From NCBI RefSeq assembly GCF_038502225.1, contig NC_091352.1:23022642-23086641 (forward strand): a DNA stretch of 64,000 nucleotides, in the 5' to 3' direction. Below are positions 10,552-20,697 of this stretch, in pieces. The notes under the pieces are model-generated. The model had not been told where the DNA came from and searched no databases. It saw only the letters and a list, made by a program, of their open reading frames with translations. A program made the position numbers and the translations under genes. The DNA comes from Cherax quadricarinatus. Its lineage: Eukaryota; Arthropoda; Malacostraca; Decapoda; Parastacidae. The stretch's first letter is position 1; each line of letters starts with the position of its first letter.

Positions 10552-11623
10552 CCCTTTGAGGGTTTTGATCGTACTAGTACGTTTTACGCGTAGGGGTTTT
10601 TGACGTACTAGTACTAATAAATTCTAGCGGCCTCAAATCTAGTGGGAGAAAGCTGGTAGGCCTTCATATGAAAGAATGGGTCTATGTGGTCAGTGTGCAC
10701 AGTCTAAAAAAAATCCTGCAGCACACAGTGCATAATGAGAAAAAAAAAACTTTGACCATTTTTTTTTAATAAATCAGTGACTTCGCAGTGTATTTTTGTA
10801 TGGTATTTATTGTTGTATTCTAGTTTTCTTGGTCTCATTTTATAGAATGGAAGACATATTACAGAAATTGAGATGATTTTGACTGGTTTTACAATGAAAG
10901 GTGCCTTGAAATTGAGCTCAAAGTAGCAGAAATGTTCGATTTTTACCAAACTTCAAAAGTAAACAAATCGTGCCAAGCGTGCAATACACGTCAACTGGTG
11001 AGTCTAATATTCTTTTACAAGTGCACCAATAATATTTATACCATTTTTTACACTAATGCAGTAGTCTGCATAACAGTAAATCTTCTATTTTTTGTGAGAA
11101 TAAAAATTCAAAGTGGAAAGCAAAAGAATATAAGAGGGGCCTTGAGACGTGACTAATGACTAGAGGAAATGTCATTTTAGTGCCAGGAATGTCTTTCTTG
11201 TTTATTCTGGACCCTATTCGGAAATTGGCATCTTTTGAAATTTGTGTGAAATTGGCAAAATTGCTAAATTCTGACCACTGTACTGGATAGTTGAATTTAT
11301 AAATGGGTAGTTTCTTGCACCCATTCGATAGAAAAAATGGAGTTCTAGCGGAATATTCATGTTTTTTGTCGACTAGTACAGTGAAATTGGCCGAAAATGG
11401 GGCTCAAAGTGGGCAAAATCGCCGATGCGTAAACATCGCCGAGACCGCTAACTTTGCGAGAGCATAATTCCGTAAGTTTTCTATCAAATTTCAAACTTTT
11501 GGTGTCTTTATGATCGGGAAGAGATTTTCTATCTTTTCATAAGAGAAAATAATTTTTTTTTTTTTTTAAATTTGGCCGACCCTGAGAACGAGTTTCGGAG
11601 AGGGCCTGTCGACCCTCAAAGGG
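10552..11623. mobile_element. piggyBac-type MITE, CCCTTTGAGGG variant
   Basis: Terminal inverted repeats CCCTTTGAGGG and CCCTCAAAGGG are flanked by TTAA at 10548-10551 and 11624-11627. The interior has no coding capacity. It shares blocks with the CCCTTTCAGGG MITEs (13809, 21939, 42047), for example the CACTGTGTGCTG-like and TGTTTACTCTTG-like words, but its termini are diverged, so it is a separate subfamily. Confidence 0.8.
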
Positions 11624-11635
11624 TTAATTGCCATA

Positions 11636-11743
11636 TCTTAAGTCTTAAAATTAACGAAGAAAATAAAGATATTAGACAAGAGATAGCTTGTGACCTTAAT
11701 GAAGCATCAGTTCATACAATTAAAAAGAATGAGGTAAATATAT
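11636..11743 (+). pseudogene. Tigger/Jerky transposase N-terminal relic
   Basis: About 33 codons resemble the CENP-B-type helix-turn-helix start (DIRQEIACDLNEASVHTIKK) and stop at TGA. It belongs to the 7515-13607 shell. No catalytic region is left nearby. Confidence 0.55.
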
Positions 11744-11757
11744 GAGTTTGTGTGATG

Positions 11758-11947
11758 AATAACTGACTGACTGACTGACTGACTTGACTGACAGACTTAC
11801 TTGACAGACTTACTTGACTGACTTACTGACTGACTTGACTGACTAACTTGACCAACTTACTTGACTGACTTACTTGGCTGACTTACTTGACTGACTTAAC
11901 TTACCTATTGACTTTACAGACTGACGTGACTGATTTACTGACTTACT
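11758..11947. repeat. (GACT)n-derived low-complexity repeat
   Basis: Imperfect tandem ACTGACTGACTTGACTGAC-like units with variants CTTACTTGACAG run for about 190 bp. No coding capacity. Confidence 0.9.
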
Positions 11948-12127
11948 GAGGAGGACCCTGACAAATCTAGAAGCAGTGCTGTGAAATGGTGTCTAGAGCA
12001 GCTTATACCTTACTGTCAGCTGTATAATGTACTGCAGGGGAAAATAGCCCAGAAATCAATTACAGAATTTATGCACACTCCAGTACAACCATCAACCTCA
12101 GTACCAGAACCTCTACCATCCACCTCG
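11948..12127 (+). pseudogene. Tigger-like transposase C-terminal relic
   Basis: An open stretch encodes an acidic start, then QKSITEFMHTPVQPSTS, typical of the C-terminal tail of Tigger-type transposases. LINE B cuts it off at 12128. It fits the shell at 7515-13607. Confidence 0.5.
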
Positions 12128-12759
12128 CCTGGAGTTTACCTGGAGAGAGTTCCGGGGGTCAATGCCCCCGCGGCCAAGTCTGTGACCAGGCCTCATGGTG
12201 GATCAAAGCCTAATCAACCAGGCTGTTACTGCTGGCTGCACGCAATTGAACATACGAGCCACAGCCCTGTTGGTCAGGTGCCGACTTTAGGTGCTTGTCC
12301 AGTGCCTGCTTGAAGACAGCCAGTGGTCTATTGGTAATCCCCTTTATGTATGCTAGGAGGCAGTTGAACAGTCTTGGGCCCCTGACACTTAATGTGTTGT
12401 CTTTTAACATGCTAGTGACACCCCTGCTTTTCATTGGGGGGATGTTGCATCGTCTGCTGAGTCTTTCGCTTTCATAGCGAGTGATTTTCGTGTGCAAGTT
12501 CGGTACTAGTCCCTCTAGGATTTTCCAGGTGTATATAATCATGTATCTCTCCCACCTGTGTTCCAGGGAGTACAGGTTCAGGAACTTCAAGCGCTCCCAG
12601 TAATTGAGGTGTTTTATCTCCATTATGCGTGCCGTGAAGGTTCTCTGTACATTTTCTAGGTCAGCAATTTCACCTGCCTTGAAAGGTGCTGTTAGTGTGC
12701 AGCAATATTCCATCCTAGATAGAACAAGTGACCTGAAGAGTGTCATCATGGGCTTGGCC
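12128..12759 (-). pseudogene. LINE B, 3' fragment of the LINE A/C family
   Basis: Same 3' tail (CCTGGAGTTTACCTGGAG) and C-terminal ORF2 codons as LINE A (minus strand to 12759, starting at AKPMMTLFRSLV). It is 5'-truncated. The frame stays open across this piece, but the RT catalytic part is absent. Confidence 0.85.
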
Positions 12760-12840
12760 CAGTAGTGCCACAACATAACTCTCCACTCTCTTCACAGTCA
12801 TCGACAAACACCAGCACCCACAATTTTATACGTACATAGG

Positions 12841-13352
12841 AGGATGACAAAGATGATCCCATGTATCAGAAATCTTCCCTATGAGGACAGACTGAGGGCC
12901 CTGAATCTGCACTCTCTCGAAAGGCGTAGAATTAGGGAGGATATGATTGAGGTGTTTAAATGGAAAACGGGAATAAATAAAGAGGATGTAAATAGCGTGC
13001 TGAAAATTTCCAGCCAAGACAAGACTCGCAGCAATAGTTTCAAGTTGGAAAAATTCAGATTCAGGAAGGATATAGGAAAGCACTGGTTTGGTAATAGAGT
13101 TGTGGGTGAGTGGAACAAAGTCCCGAGTACCGTCATGAGTGGGTGTGGGTGGGTGTGAGTTGGACCTGACTAGCTTGTGCTGCTGGGTCTGGTGTAGTGC
13201 TCCATCCTTGAGTTTAGGTGACCAGACTGGGTGGGTCATTGGGCTAATCCAGGGGGAGGGGTCATTGGTCTTATCAAGAGGGGGGACATGGACCTGGTCC
13301 ACATGGGTCAGTAGGCCTGTTGCAGTGTTCCTTCTTTCTTATGTTATGTTCT
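12841..13352 (+). pseudogene. LINE G1L, C-terminal fragment of a third LINE family
   Basis: Encodes RMTKMIPCIRNLPYEDRLRA and downstream residues to GKHWFGNRVV, the C-terminal tail of a LINE RT also seen at 31014-31797 on the other strand. It ends in the family tail of CTTATGTT units near 13352. It is 5'-truncated and sits in the old Tigger shell. Confidence 0.75.
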
Positions 13353-13808
13353 TATACTATTATTGCTGTTGCAGTTGAAGTGTTAAGCAGTAAAAACAGC
13401 ATAATACATCACAACAATGAACTACAATTACATATTCACTTTTATTTTTGTAAGATTTGGAGGTCTAAAAAAAAGTTTTTTGGCTTTTTCGGGGCTCCCA
13501 AGAACGTAACCCCATTTTTCCCCTAAGTTCCTCAGTTTATCTAACACAGATTTGTCTAACACGGTCTTTTCAGGAATGTAACTACCATGTAATATAACGG
13601 CCCACTGTATATCCTAGTAACAATTAAATATGATATATGAACTAAAATATGTGTTAAATATACAGTACTAAACAATTTTCTCAACCACAAACATGTGAAA
13701 ATCTGAATATTCTTATACTCATTACCTGTAATCATAATCAAACTTAGGGAACAATTATTTGCTTGTTTCTTCTTGTAATTCCTTAATTTGATGTCTGTAT
13801 ACCCTTAA
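13353..13808. other. Transposon end plus unassigned sequence
   Basis: 13353-13607 is the right end of the old Tigger shell (TTATCTAACACAGATTTGTC words). 13610-13804 has no gene and may be the start of the LINE 3' UTR that resumes at 14862. The TTAA at 13805-13808 belongs to the next MITE. Confidence 0.4.
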
Positions 13809-14857
13809 CCCTTTCAGGGTCCAGAGGCCAAATTTTAAAGTGTGCACCAGGGTCCAAGAATTTAAAAAAAAAAAAATTATTTTTTATGAAGTGGTAGAGA
13901 ATCTTTTTCTGAAGAAAATAAAATGAAAAGTATGAAATTTGATAGAAAACTGACGAAATTATGCTCGCACGAATTTTGACGTGTCAGCAATATTTACGTA
14001 CTGGTGATTTTGCCGACTTTGACTCCCATTTTAGGCCAATTACATTACTCCAGTCAACCAAATTCTTAGCTATTTCACTAGTATTACTTCTATTCTATCG
14101 ATTGAGGACAAGAAATCGCCAAGTCAACTGTTTCAACTACAAAATAAAGTGATCAGAAATTGGTAATTTGGCTAAATATTCCAATTTCAAAATAGGGTCC
14201 AGAATAAACAATGCAGGCATTCCTGGCACTAAACTAACATTTCCTCTGTTCATTAATTATGTTTTGAGGCTTTATAAATGAATTCCATTTTGATTTTTTA
14301 TTCACATAATGAATTTTTATTCAAACCAAAAAATAGAAGATTTACTGTTGTGCAATATTGTAATAATTGTATAAATAATATCACCACATTTGTGAACATA
14401 TATTAGACACACCAGCTGGTGTGTATTAGTCGTGTGAGGTTATTTGTTTACTCTTGAACATCGGCAAAAATTTAACATTTCCGCTAATTTGAGCTCAGTT
14501 TCAAGCCATTTCCAGCACTAAAACCAATCAACATCATCTCTATTTCTGTAAGATATCTTCCATTCTATTAAATGAGACCAAGAAATCGCAAATACAACTA
14601 TAAAAAACATATGAAAAAACACTGCAAAGTCGCTGTTTTAATAGAAAATTACGGTCTCAGTTTTTTTTCTCATTATGCACTGTGTGCAGCAGGATTTGTT
14701 TTATGTGGTGCACACATACCACATAGATGTATTCTCTCATATCTAGGCCCAAATTTACTGTTCACAGCTTATCAGAGTGAGCTGAGCTCATGGCGTAGAT
14801 CTATGGTTTGGACCCTCAACTCTAAGCCGTAGAACTATGACACGGACTCTGAAAGGG
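13809..14857. mobile_element. piggyBac-type MITE
   Basis: CCCTTTCAGGGTCC at the left and GGACTCTGAAAGGG at the right are flanked by TTAA (13805-13808 and 14858-14861). The interior matches the MITE at 21939-23013 in opposite orientation. No coding capacity. The ends match those of the autonomous piggyBac at 17246-20195. Confidence 0.85.
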
Positions 14858-14861
14858 TTAA

Positions 14862-15044
14862 TGTCCTTATATATAACCAGTTTATTAGTTACTGTCATTG
14901 ATGTCTTAAGTTAGGCTTAAGCTTACCTGAAATGCTCTGTATAATTATGGACTTTCTGCACAAGTAAATGTCACCCATATCTGTACAAACATTGTATCAT
15001 GCTGAAATAAAAATTAATTTATTATTATTCTTATTATATTCCCT
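14862..15044 (+). other. LINE 3' UTR-like sequence
   Basis: The words GATGTCTTAAGTTAGGCTTAAG and the (TTATTA) tail resemble the 3' UTR of LINE II at 36079-36278. No reading frame. Confidence 0.4.
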
Positions 15045-15185
15045 AACGTCAGCCTCACTATCCACACAGAAACTCTTTACTCCTCTTATTAGCCTACCAG
15101 CTATTCCATACATTTGCAACATTTTCCACATTGCTTTTCCTGTCCACCCTGTCATAAGCCTCATGTAAATCAATATATACAACAG
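15045..15185 (-). pseudogene. RTE LINE reverse transcriptase scrap
   Basis: The minus strand encodes a stretch with MWKMLQMYGIAGRL and VKSF, matching the RTE RT region just after its second catalytic block. It is truncated on both sides. Confidence 0.65.
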
Positions 15186-15539
15186 GTCCTCAAATAACGT
15201 TGTTTTCTTTGCAAACATCACAATGTGTGATTTACATGTTAAGTACATAGAAAGCCATTAACATGCTCGAGCATTTCTAGCAGGCTAATCAATGCTTACA
15301 ACGCTACTTAAAACTAGACATAGGTTATGGAGTGCTAAATTTTAATTATTCATTATTTTATATATCACAATAGAGAGAGAGAGAGCCAAAATATTATAAT
15401 TAATAAGATCTATACTACAATTTACAATGTTACAACAGTACAACTTTAAGCGTGTATTAATATTTTATACAGATCTAGCTATCCTATGGTTTCATAGGTT
15501 TCTCAAGTAGTTTCAAACTGGGTGAATGATTTAGTATGA
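15186..15539. other. No feature recognised
   Basis: AT-rich sequence with a short (GA)n tract near 15371. No supported gene or element boundary. Confidence 0.4.
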
Positions 15540-15785
15540 GTTGGTATAGTTAAGCTTGGAAGGCAAAATTTTTTTTTATTATAGCCTTAAACTGATTAGC
15601 AGATAGGGGACCTTTTGCTGGTTCAGGTAATGAATTCCAGATCTTAAGTGCCCTTCATGTGCATTGCATTTTTGCGTAGGGTGAGACGGACATGAGGAAT
15701 GTCAAAGAGAGTTGTGTGCATTGTGTTGTGCCCGTGTGTTCTGTTGTAGCTATCAAGGAGTTTGAGAGGAAGGATTAAAATGGAG
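15540..15785 (-). pseudogene. LINE ORF2 C-terminal scrap
   Basis: The minus strand encodes NRTHGHNTMHTTLFDIPHVR and the following residues, the C-terminal tail of the LINE N/II family (compare 33360-33460). It is interrupted by a stop and truncated. Confidence 0.6.
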
Positions 15786-15795
15786 TTTAATGTCC

Positions 15796-15921
<126 letters not shown>

Positions 15922-17245
15922 ATAAAATCACAGTAAACAGGTGATTTCAGAATATGCAAAAGAACCACTCTGAAAGAATAGAGAAATTCCAAGCGCTTTC
16001 GTGACTACTCACATTATCAAGGAACTATGAAAGTAAAGCATCCAAGGAAGGTATATAAGGGGTCTGGCCTCACTATCAGATCCCACAATGGTTAAACACC
16101 TGATGCGCACCGGCCCAACTGGACAGGTCCTTTGCACAACCCACCAACAAACTATTCTACCCAAGAAAATTTAAAAAATTATTATTTGTTCAGTGTATTA
16201 TTAAATTCTTCCCAAATTCTATTAATTATAAATGGATCTAATTTATATAAACCAAAGGAAATATTCATATTGTTGTCAAAACTGCTTTTTAAGAAACAAG
16301 ATTCAATTATATTCCTGTCGACCATGGGCTTGCTTGATACTACTTTCTCAACTTTTTGAAAATCAATTGGATGGTTAAAATCTCTTACATGAATAAATAG
16401 AGCATTGGAATCTTGTCCAGTTCTAATGCTATATTTATGTTGTTTTAATCTTAGTTCGAGATTTTTACCAGTTTGACCGTAATAAACTTTATCGCAAATT
16501 TTACAAGGAATCTTATAGACACATCCATCAGCATTTTGGGGGGAATTCTTTATCAAAAGTTTTTTTACTGTATCAAGATTTTTGAATACAACTTTAATAT
16601 TAAAAGTCTTAAGAAGAGAAGGCATATCAACCAAGTTTTCATGGTAAGGGAGAACCAACATATTTTTAGTTGAATAAGGCTGGTTGTCCCTTTTTGGATT
16701 GTAAAAAGTATTTCTAGCAACTTTAAAAGATTTATCAATTACATTTCTTGGGTATTTTAAATCATTACCTATTTCATAAATTTTGGATATTTCCTCATCT
16801 ATGAACTCAGGACTACAAATTCGTAAAGCTCTCAAAAACATTGATGAGAAAACAGACAGTTTGACTCTATCTCGATGCGAAGAATAATAGTGGACATAGG
16901 AACAGTTATTTTAGGTTTTCTGTAAATTTTAAATTTGAATTCATTATTACCCTTAATAATTAAAAAACATCTAGAAAAGGCAATGAGTTATTTTCTTCAA
17001 ACTCAACAGTAAAGTTTATAGAATGGGCTAAGTTATTTAATTTTCCAAGGAAATGGTGCATATTTACGTTTTTGGGCATAAGACAAAATATCATCAACAT
17101 ATCTGAACCATTTAGCTCTATTAGGGAGGATTGTGTTAAGCAACCTTGTTTCAAAAAATTCCATGTACGTATAGGTTACTAAGAACAGGTGAAAGAGGAT
17201 TTCCCATTGCCATACCAAACTTCTGAGTGTAAAACTCATCATTAA

Positions 17246-20195
17246 CCCTTTCAGGGTCCGTCCCGTAGATCTACAGCTTCACGTTGAGTGTCCAAACCAT
17301 AGATCTATGCCAAAATTCTAGCGCCATCAAATTTAGCGGGAAAACGCTCATAGGCCTACATGTGAGAGAACGGGTCTGTGTGGTGGGTGTGCGCCATAAA
17401 CAAAAAATCTAGGTGCCCGCATAGCATTGTGGGAACGCCGGCTCAGTTACCCTTGTTCACCATGCCTCGTCGCAAGTCAGCTCTCACTCCCCGGAAAATT
17501 GGGACTCTCCTCTTCCTATCTGATAGTTCTGACACTGATGGAAGTGGAAATGAAGACGAATTCTATGGCTTTGATCAGTTAGTGACCGAAAAGAATGACC
17601 AGGATATCGATAATAGTGCAGAAAACCCTGACGATCCTCTACCTTCTACCTCTGGTGTGGGCACTCGTGACTCACGGTCGGTTGTTCCTCAACGCAAGAG
17701 AAAACTAATATTTTCACGTGGCCAGGCCTCTGACTTCAGTAATGATGATGATAGTGACATGGATTGTGATTTTATTGCGCTCGACGATGATTCGAGTAGT
17801 GATAGTGAGGAATCATATTCACCAGTGAAGCGTCAGTATGTTCGCCGCCGCATGCGCTCGGGTAGTGTACCCTATGCTGTGCCCAGGGGATGGAGTACAT
17901 CCCGGAGTACATCCCGGAGTGCATCCCGTGGCCCTACACCAGTTTTAGGTAGTGATAGTGAGGATGATGTGGCTACACTTGGCATGGATAGACCACAGGC
18001 ATCAGTGGATGGTGTTAGTGGTGATGGTAGTGGCACCGCCATGCGTGACTCACCAGCCCAGGCTGGGACCCACGCTGCTGACTCGTCAGTTCAAGAACAA
18101 AGCGGAGCGTCAGCCACCAGCCCACCACAACCACAACCACCCGCACAACCAGCCTATGATGTCCAGTATCCACCAGCAAACCATATGTGGGATTGGCAGC
18201 AAAATCCCAATTTTGATCCCAAGCCTCACCACTTTGATGACTCTCAAAGTGGAATTCTACCTACTTGTCCCCTTGGAACCACGGCCAATGAACTGGAATT
18301 CTTTGAATTATTCTTTGACCAGCCATTGATGGAAGCTATTGTCAGGGAAAGTAATAAGTATTTTGAGTACACCCTGGCAAATACGATCTTATCACCACAG
18401 TCAAGACTACACAGGTGGAAAGAGACGACTGTTGCAGAAATGTATTTGCTTTTTGCAACAATAATGCTTATGCCTCATGTGTACAAACATAATATAAAAG
18501 CATACTGGTCCACAGATCGGCTAATTTCTACCCCGGTCTTCAGTGAAATCATACCAGTGAACAGGTTTATCTTACTCTTACGTATGTTGCACTTCTCTGA
18601 CAAAACCAGGCCTGACAGAAGTGACAGGTTATACAAGATTAGAAATGTTTTCATGTATCTCAAACAAAAGTTCAGCAAATACTTTTATCCATTCAAGAAT
18701 CTTGTAATTGACGAGTCTTTGATTTTGTTCAAAGCTAGACTGTCATTCAAGCAGTATATACCGAGCAAGAGGAAACGCTTTGGTATAAAACTGTTTGTAC
18801 TCTGTGATTGTGACAGTGGCCTGGTGTTGGATATTGTTGTATACACGGGTAGTAAAACATTGAAAGATACCAAGATGTTATTGGGTATCTCAGGTGACGT
18901 AGTGAGAAACATGATGGCACCTTATCTTGGTAAGGGGCATACATTATATACCGATAACTGGTACACAAGCCCATTACTCAGTGATTTCATGCGAGTGAAC
19001 AAGACAGATGTGTGTGGCACAGTGCGTTCTAATCGTAAACATATGCCCAGGCTCAACGCAGGTGCTCGTGGTGATGACGTGCAGGTGTTTACTGCCAATG
19101 ACATCATGGCATTACGGTGGCATGACAAACGAGATGTCACATTGTTGACAACCATTCACCGTAATGAAATGCAAGACAGTGGCGAAGTTGATCGAGTGAC
19201 TAATGAACGTATTCGAAAACCAGTGACAGTGATTGATTATATACAAAACATGGGTTTGGTTGACAAATGTGACATGCAGATTGGTTTTGTTGACTGTGTT
19301 CGTAAGAGTTACAAGTGGTACATGAAACTTTTCTTCCATCTCATGGACATTTCAGTGCTCAATGCATATAATATGTACCAAATAAAGACTGGCAACAGAC
19401 CACCGTATGGTGAATTTTGTTTGTCTGTTGTCAGACAACTCATAATGAAGTACCAGGTAACAACACCTGCTATACAACAAGGTCCTCGAATTCCTCAGGA
19501 TATACCCAAGCTTTCGATGAGGGAAGGTGATCATTTCATAATACAACTTCCTTCAACTCAGAAGAAATTTGCTCAGAAGAGATGCATCGTCTGTGCACAA
19601 ACAAAACAACGGCAACAAAGACGCAAAGACACTCGGTTTATGTGTGAGGAATGTAAGGTGCCTCTGTGCATGGTGCCTTGTTTCAAGGAGTTCCACAAGC
19701 TCCAGCAGTTCTAAAACCATGTCCAGTGATTGTAAATATGTAAATATATGATAGAACATTAGTATTATACAAGATTTGTGCATGTTTATTGTAATAAACA
19801 ACAGTGGTAAACAACAATATGATAATAACTTTAGTGCGGTTATTGTGTTCAATACAGTGAGTTTATATATAAACATTATATACAGTATTGGTCTCTCAGG
19901 CCCCAAATGTTAGTAGGAATAGAAAAAAATTGGAAAAGAAAAGAAAAAATGTAAAAACCGCAAAATAATGTAATGCGCGTATGTGGAATTCGTCGATGTT
20001 GCCGCCACCACATCATTTTTGACAAACTTCTTGGCACTGTATCTCGGTAAGTACTGATCAGAATTTTTTTTTTCTTATTACCTTCACAAAAATATGCTCT
20101 TTAATTCTGTAAGAAAAAATAATTTTTTTTTTTTTTTCAAAATTTCTTGGACACTGGAGCACCACTTCAGATTTTGGCCTTGGACCCTGAAGGGG
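17246..20195 (+). mobile_element. Autonomous piggyBac element, apparently intact
   Basis: 2950 bp bounded by CCCTTTCAGGGTCC and GGACCCTGAAGGGG with TTAA on both sides (17242-17245 and 20196-20199). The left end contains subterminal palindromes CGTAGATCTACA and CATAGATCTATG. The right end shares GGACACTGG and TTATTACCTTCACAAAAA words with the MITEs. It encodes one long transposase. It interrupts PLE1, so it arrived later. Confidence 0.92.
17462..19714 (+). CDS. piggyBac transposase (750 aa), DDE_Tnp_1_7 family
   Basis: Cuts the element out and rejoins it at TTAA. The ATG at 17462 (MPRRKSALTP) follows the leader; a longer reading would need a non-ATG start. The first 280 residues are acidic and Ser/Pro-rich, as in many piggyBac proteins, with a basic patch near 125. 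The transposase core follows (about 280-650) with the three expected aspartates D417 (VIDES), D498 (TDNWY) and D601 (VDKCD). The C-terminal end is a Cys/His-rich domain (CIVC, MCEEC, CMVPC, H) that usually binds the terminal repeats. No stop or frameshift is seen. Best candidate for an active gene here. Confidence 0.93.
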   Translation: MPRRKSALTPRKIGTLLFLSDSSDTDGSGNEDEFYGFDQLVTEKNDQDIDNSAENPDDPLPSTSGVGTRDSRSVVPQRKRKLIFSRGQASDFSNDDDSDMDCDFIALDDDSSSDSEESYSPVKRQYVRRRMRSGSVPYAVPRGWSTSRSTSRSASRGPTPVLGSDSEDDVATLGMDRPQASVDGVSGDGSGTAMRDSPAQAGTHAADSSVQEQSGASATSPPQPQPPAQPAYDVQYPPANHMWDWQQNPNFDPKPHHFDDSQSGILPTCPLGTTANELEFFELFFDQPLMEAIVRESNKYFEYTLANTILSPQSRLHRWKETTVAEMYLLFATIMLMPHVYKHNIKAYWSTDRLISTPVFSEIIPVNRFILLLRMLHFSDKTRPDRSDRLYKIRNVFMYLKQKFSKYFYPFKNLVIDESLILFKARLSFKQYIPSKRKRFGIKLFVLCDCDSGLVLDIVVYTGSKTLKDTKMLLGISGDVVRNMMAPYLGKGHTLYTDNWYTSPLLSDFMRVNKTDVCGTVRSNRKHMPRLNAGARGDDVQVFTANDIMALRWHDKRDVTLLTTIHRNEMQDSGEVDRVTNERIRKPVTVIDYIQNMGLVDKCDMQIGFVDCVRKSYKWYMKLFFHLMDISVLNAYNMYQIKTGNRPPYGEFCLSVVRQLIMKYQVTTPAIQQGPRIPQDIPKLSMREGDHFIIQLPSTQKKFAQKRCIVCAQTKQRQQRRKDTRFMCEECKVPLCMVPCFKEFHKLQQF

Positions 20196-20697
20196 TTAAA
20201 TACAAATTTTGCATCAACAATGCAAAGTTTAATAAGTTTAATGATAGTAGGAACTGGCAATGGTAAATCATAGTTAACGAGTTCTTCAGATAAGAAACTT
20301 AATAAATCATCAACAGGAACTTTCGTAAACAAGGAAGTAACATCAAAACTAACCATGTTAAAATAATTTAAGTCAGTCAAGGAGCTTAATTTATCAACTA
20401 AGTCTATGTTGTTTTTAACATTAAAGTTAGAAATTTTGCCAACAATAGGGCTCAAAATATCAACAAGCCATTTGGATAATTTATATGAAAGTGACCCTAT
20501 GGAGCTAATAATTGGTCTGACTGAATTCCCTGGTATGAGTGTTTTTATTAGTCCATACATATAAGGTAAAGATGGATTAGTGGAAGTAAATTGTTTGACT
20601 AATTCATCTTTGCCTTTCAGTAGAAGTTTTATTGTTTTAATGAAATTGTTGTTAACGGTTTCTAGGGGATTTTTCCCAAGTTTAGAATAGGTTTCAC

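Larger units (their letters stand above)
7515..13607 (+). mobile_element. Old Tigger/Jerky-like DNA transposon shell filled with later insertions
   Basis: Imperfect terminal inverted repeats face each other: CAGTAGACTGTTATATTACA at 7515 and, on the minus strand, CAGTGGGCCGTTATATTACA ending at 13607. Each is flanked by TA (7513-7514 and 13608-13609). Inside, short relics encode a CENP-B-type N-terminus (11636-11743) and a transposase C-terminal tail (11948-12127). Most of the transposase is missing. Insertions inside are LINEs N1, A, B and G1L and a piggyBac MITE. The transposon is therefore older than all of them. Confidence 0.65.
16182..20693 (-). pseudogene. PLE1 reverse transcriptase with GIY-YIG endonuclease, broken
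   Basis: Read from 20693 leftwards: an RT N-terminal part, fingers and palm (SFDVTSLFTKVPVD, then GMAMGNPLSPVLSNLY), interrupted by the piggyBac at 20195-17246, the catalytic FRYVDD near 17100, and a C-terminal GIY-YIG nuclease (VYKIPC and VYYGQTGK near 16500) ending at 16182. A 2-base GT insertion after SNLY shifts the frame, and the same change is present in PLE2. A further frame change lies near the LDV motif (about 16960). PLE proteins prime reverse transcription at nicks made by the GIY-YIG domain. This copy cannot make one. Confidence 0.85.

Noticed and set aside
12826..13302. 158-codon minus-strand frame, and 31132-31605 plus
   Set aside because: Both are antisense to the same LINE C-terminal fragment family.
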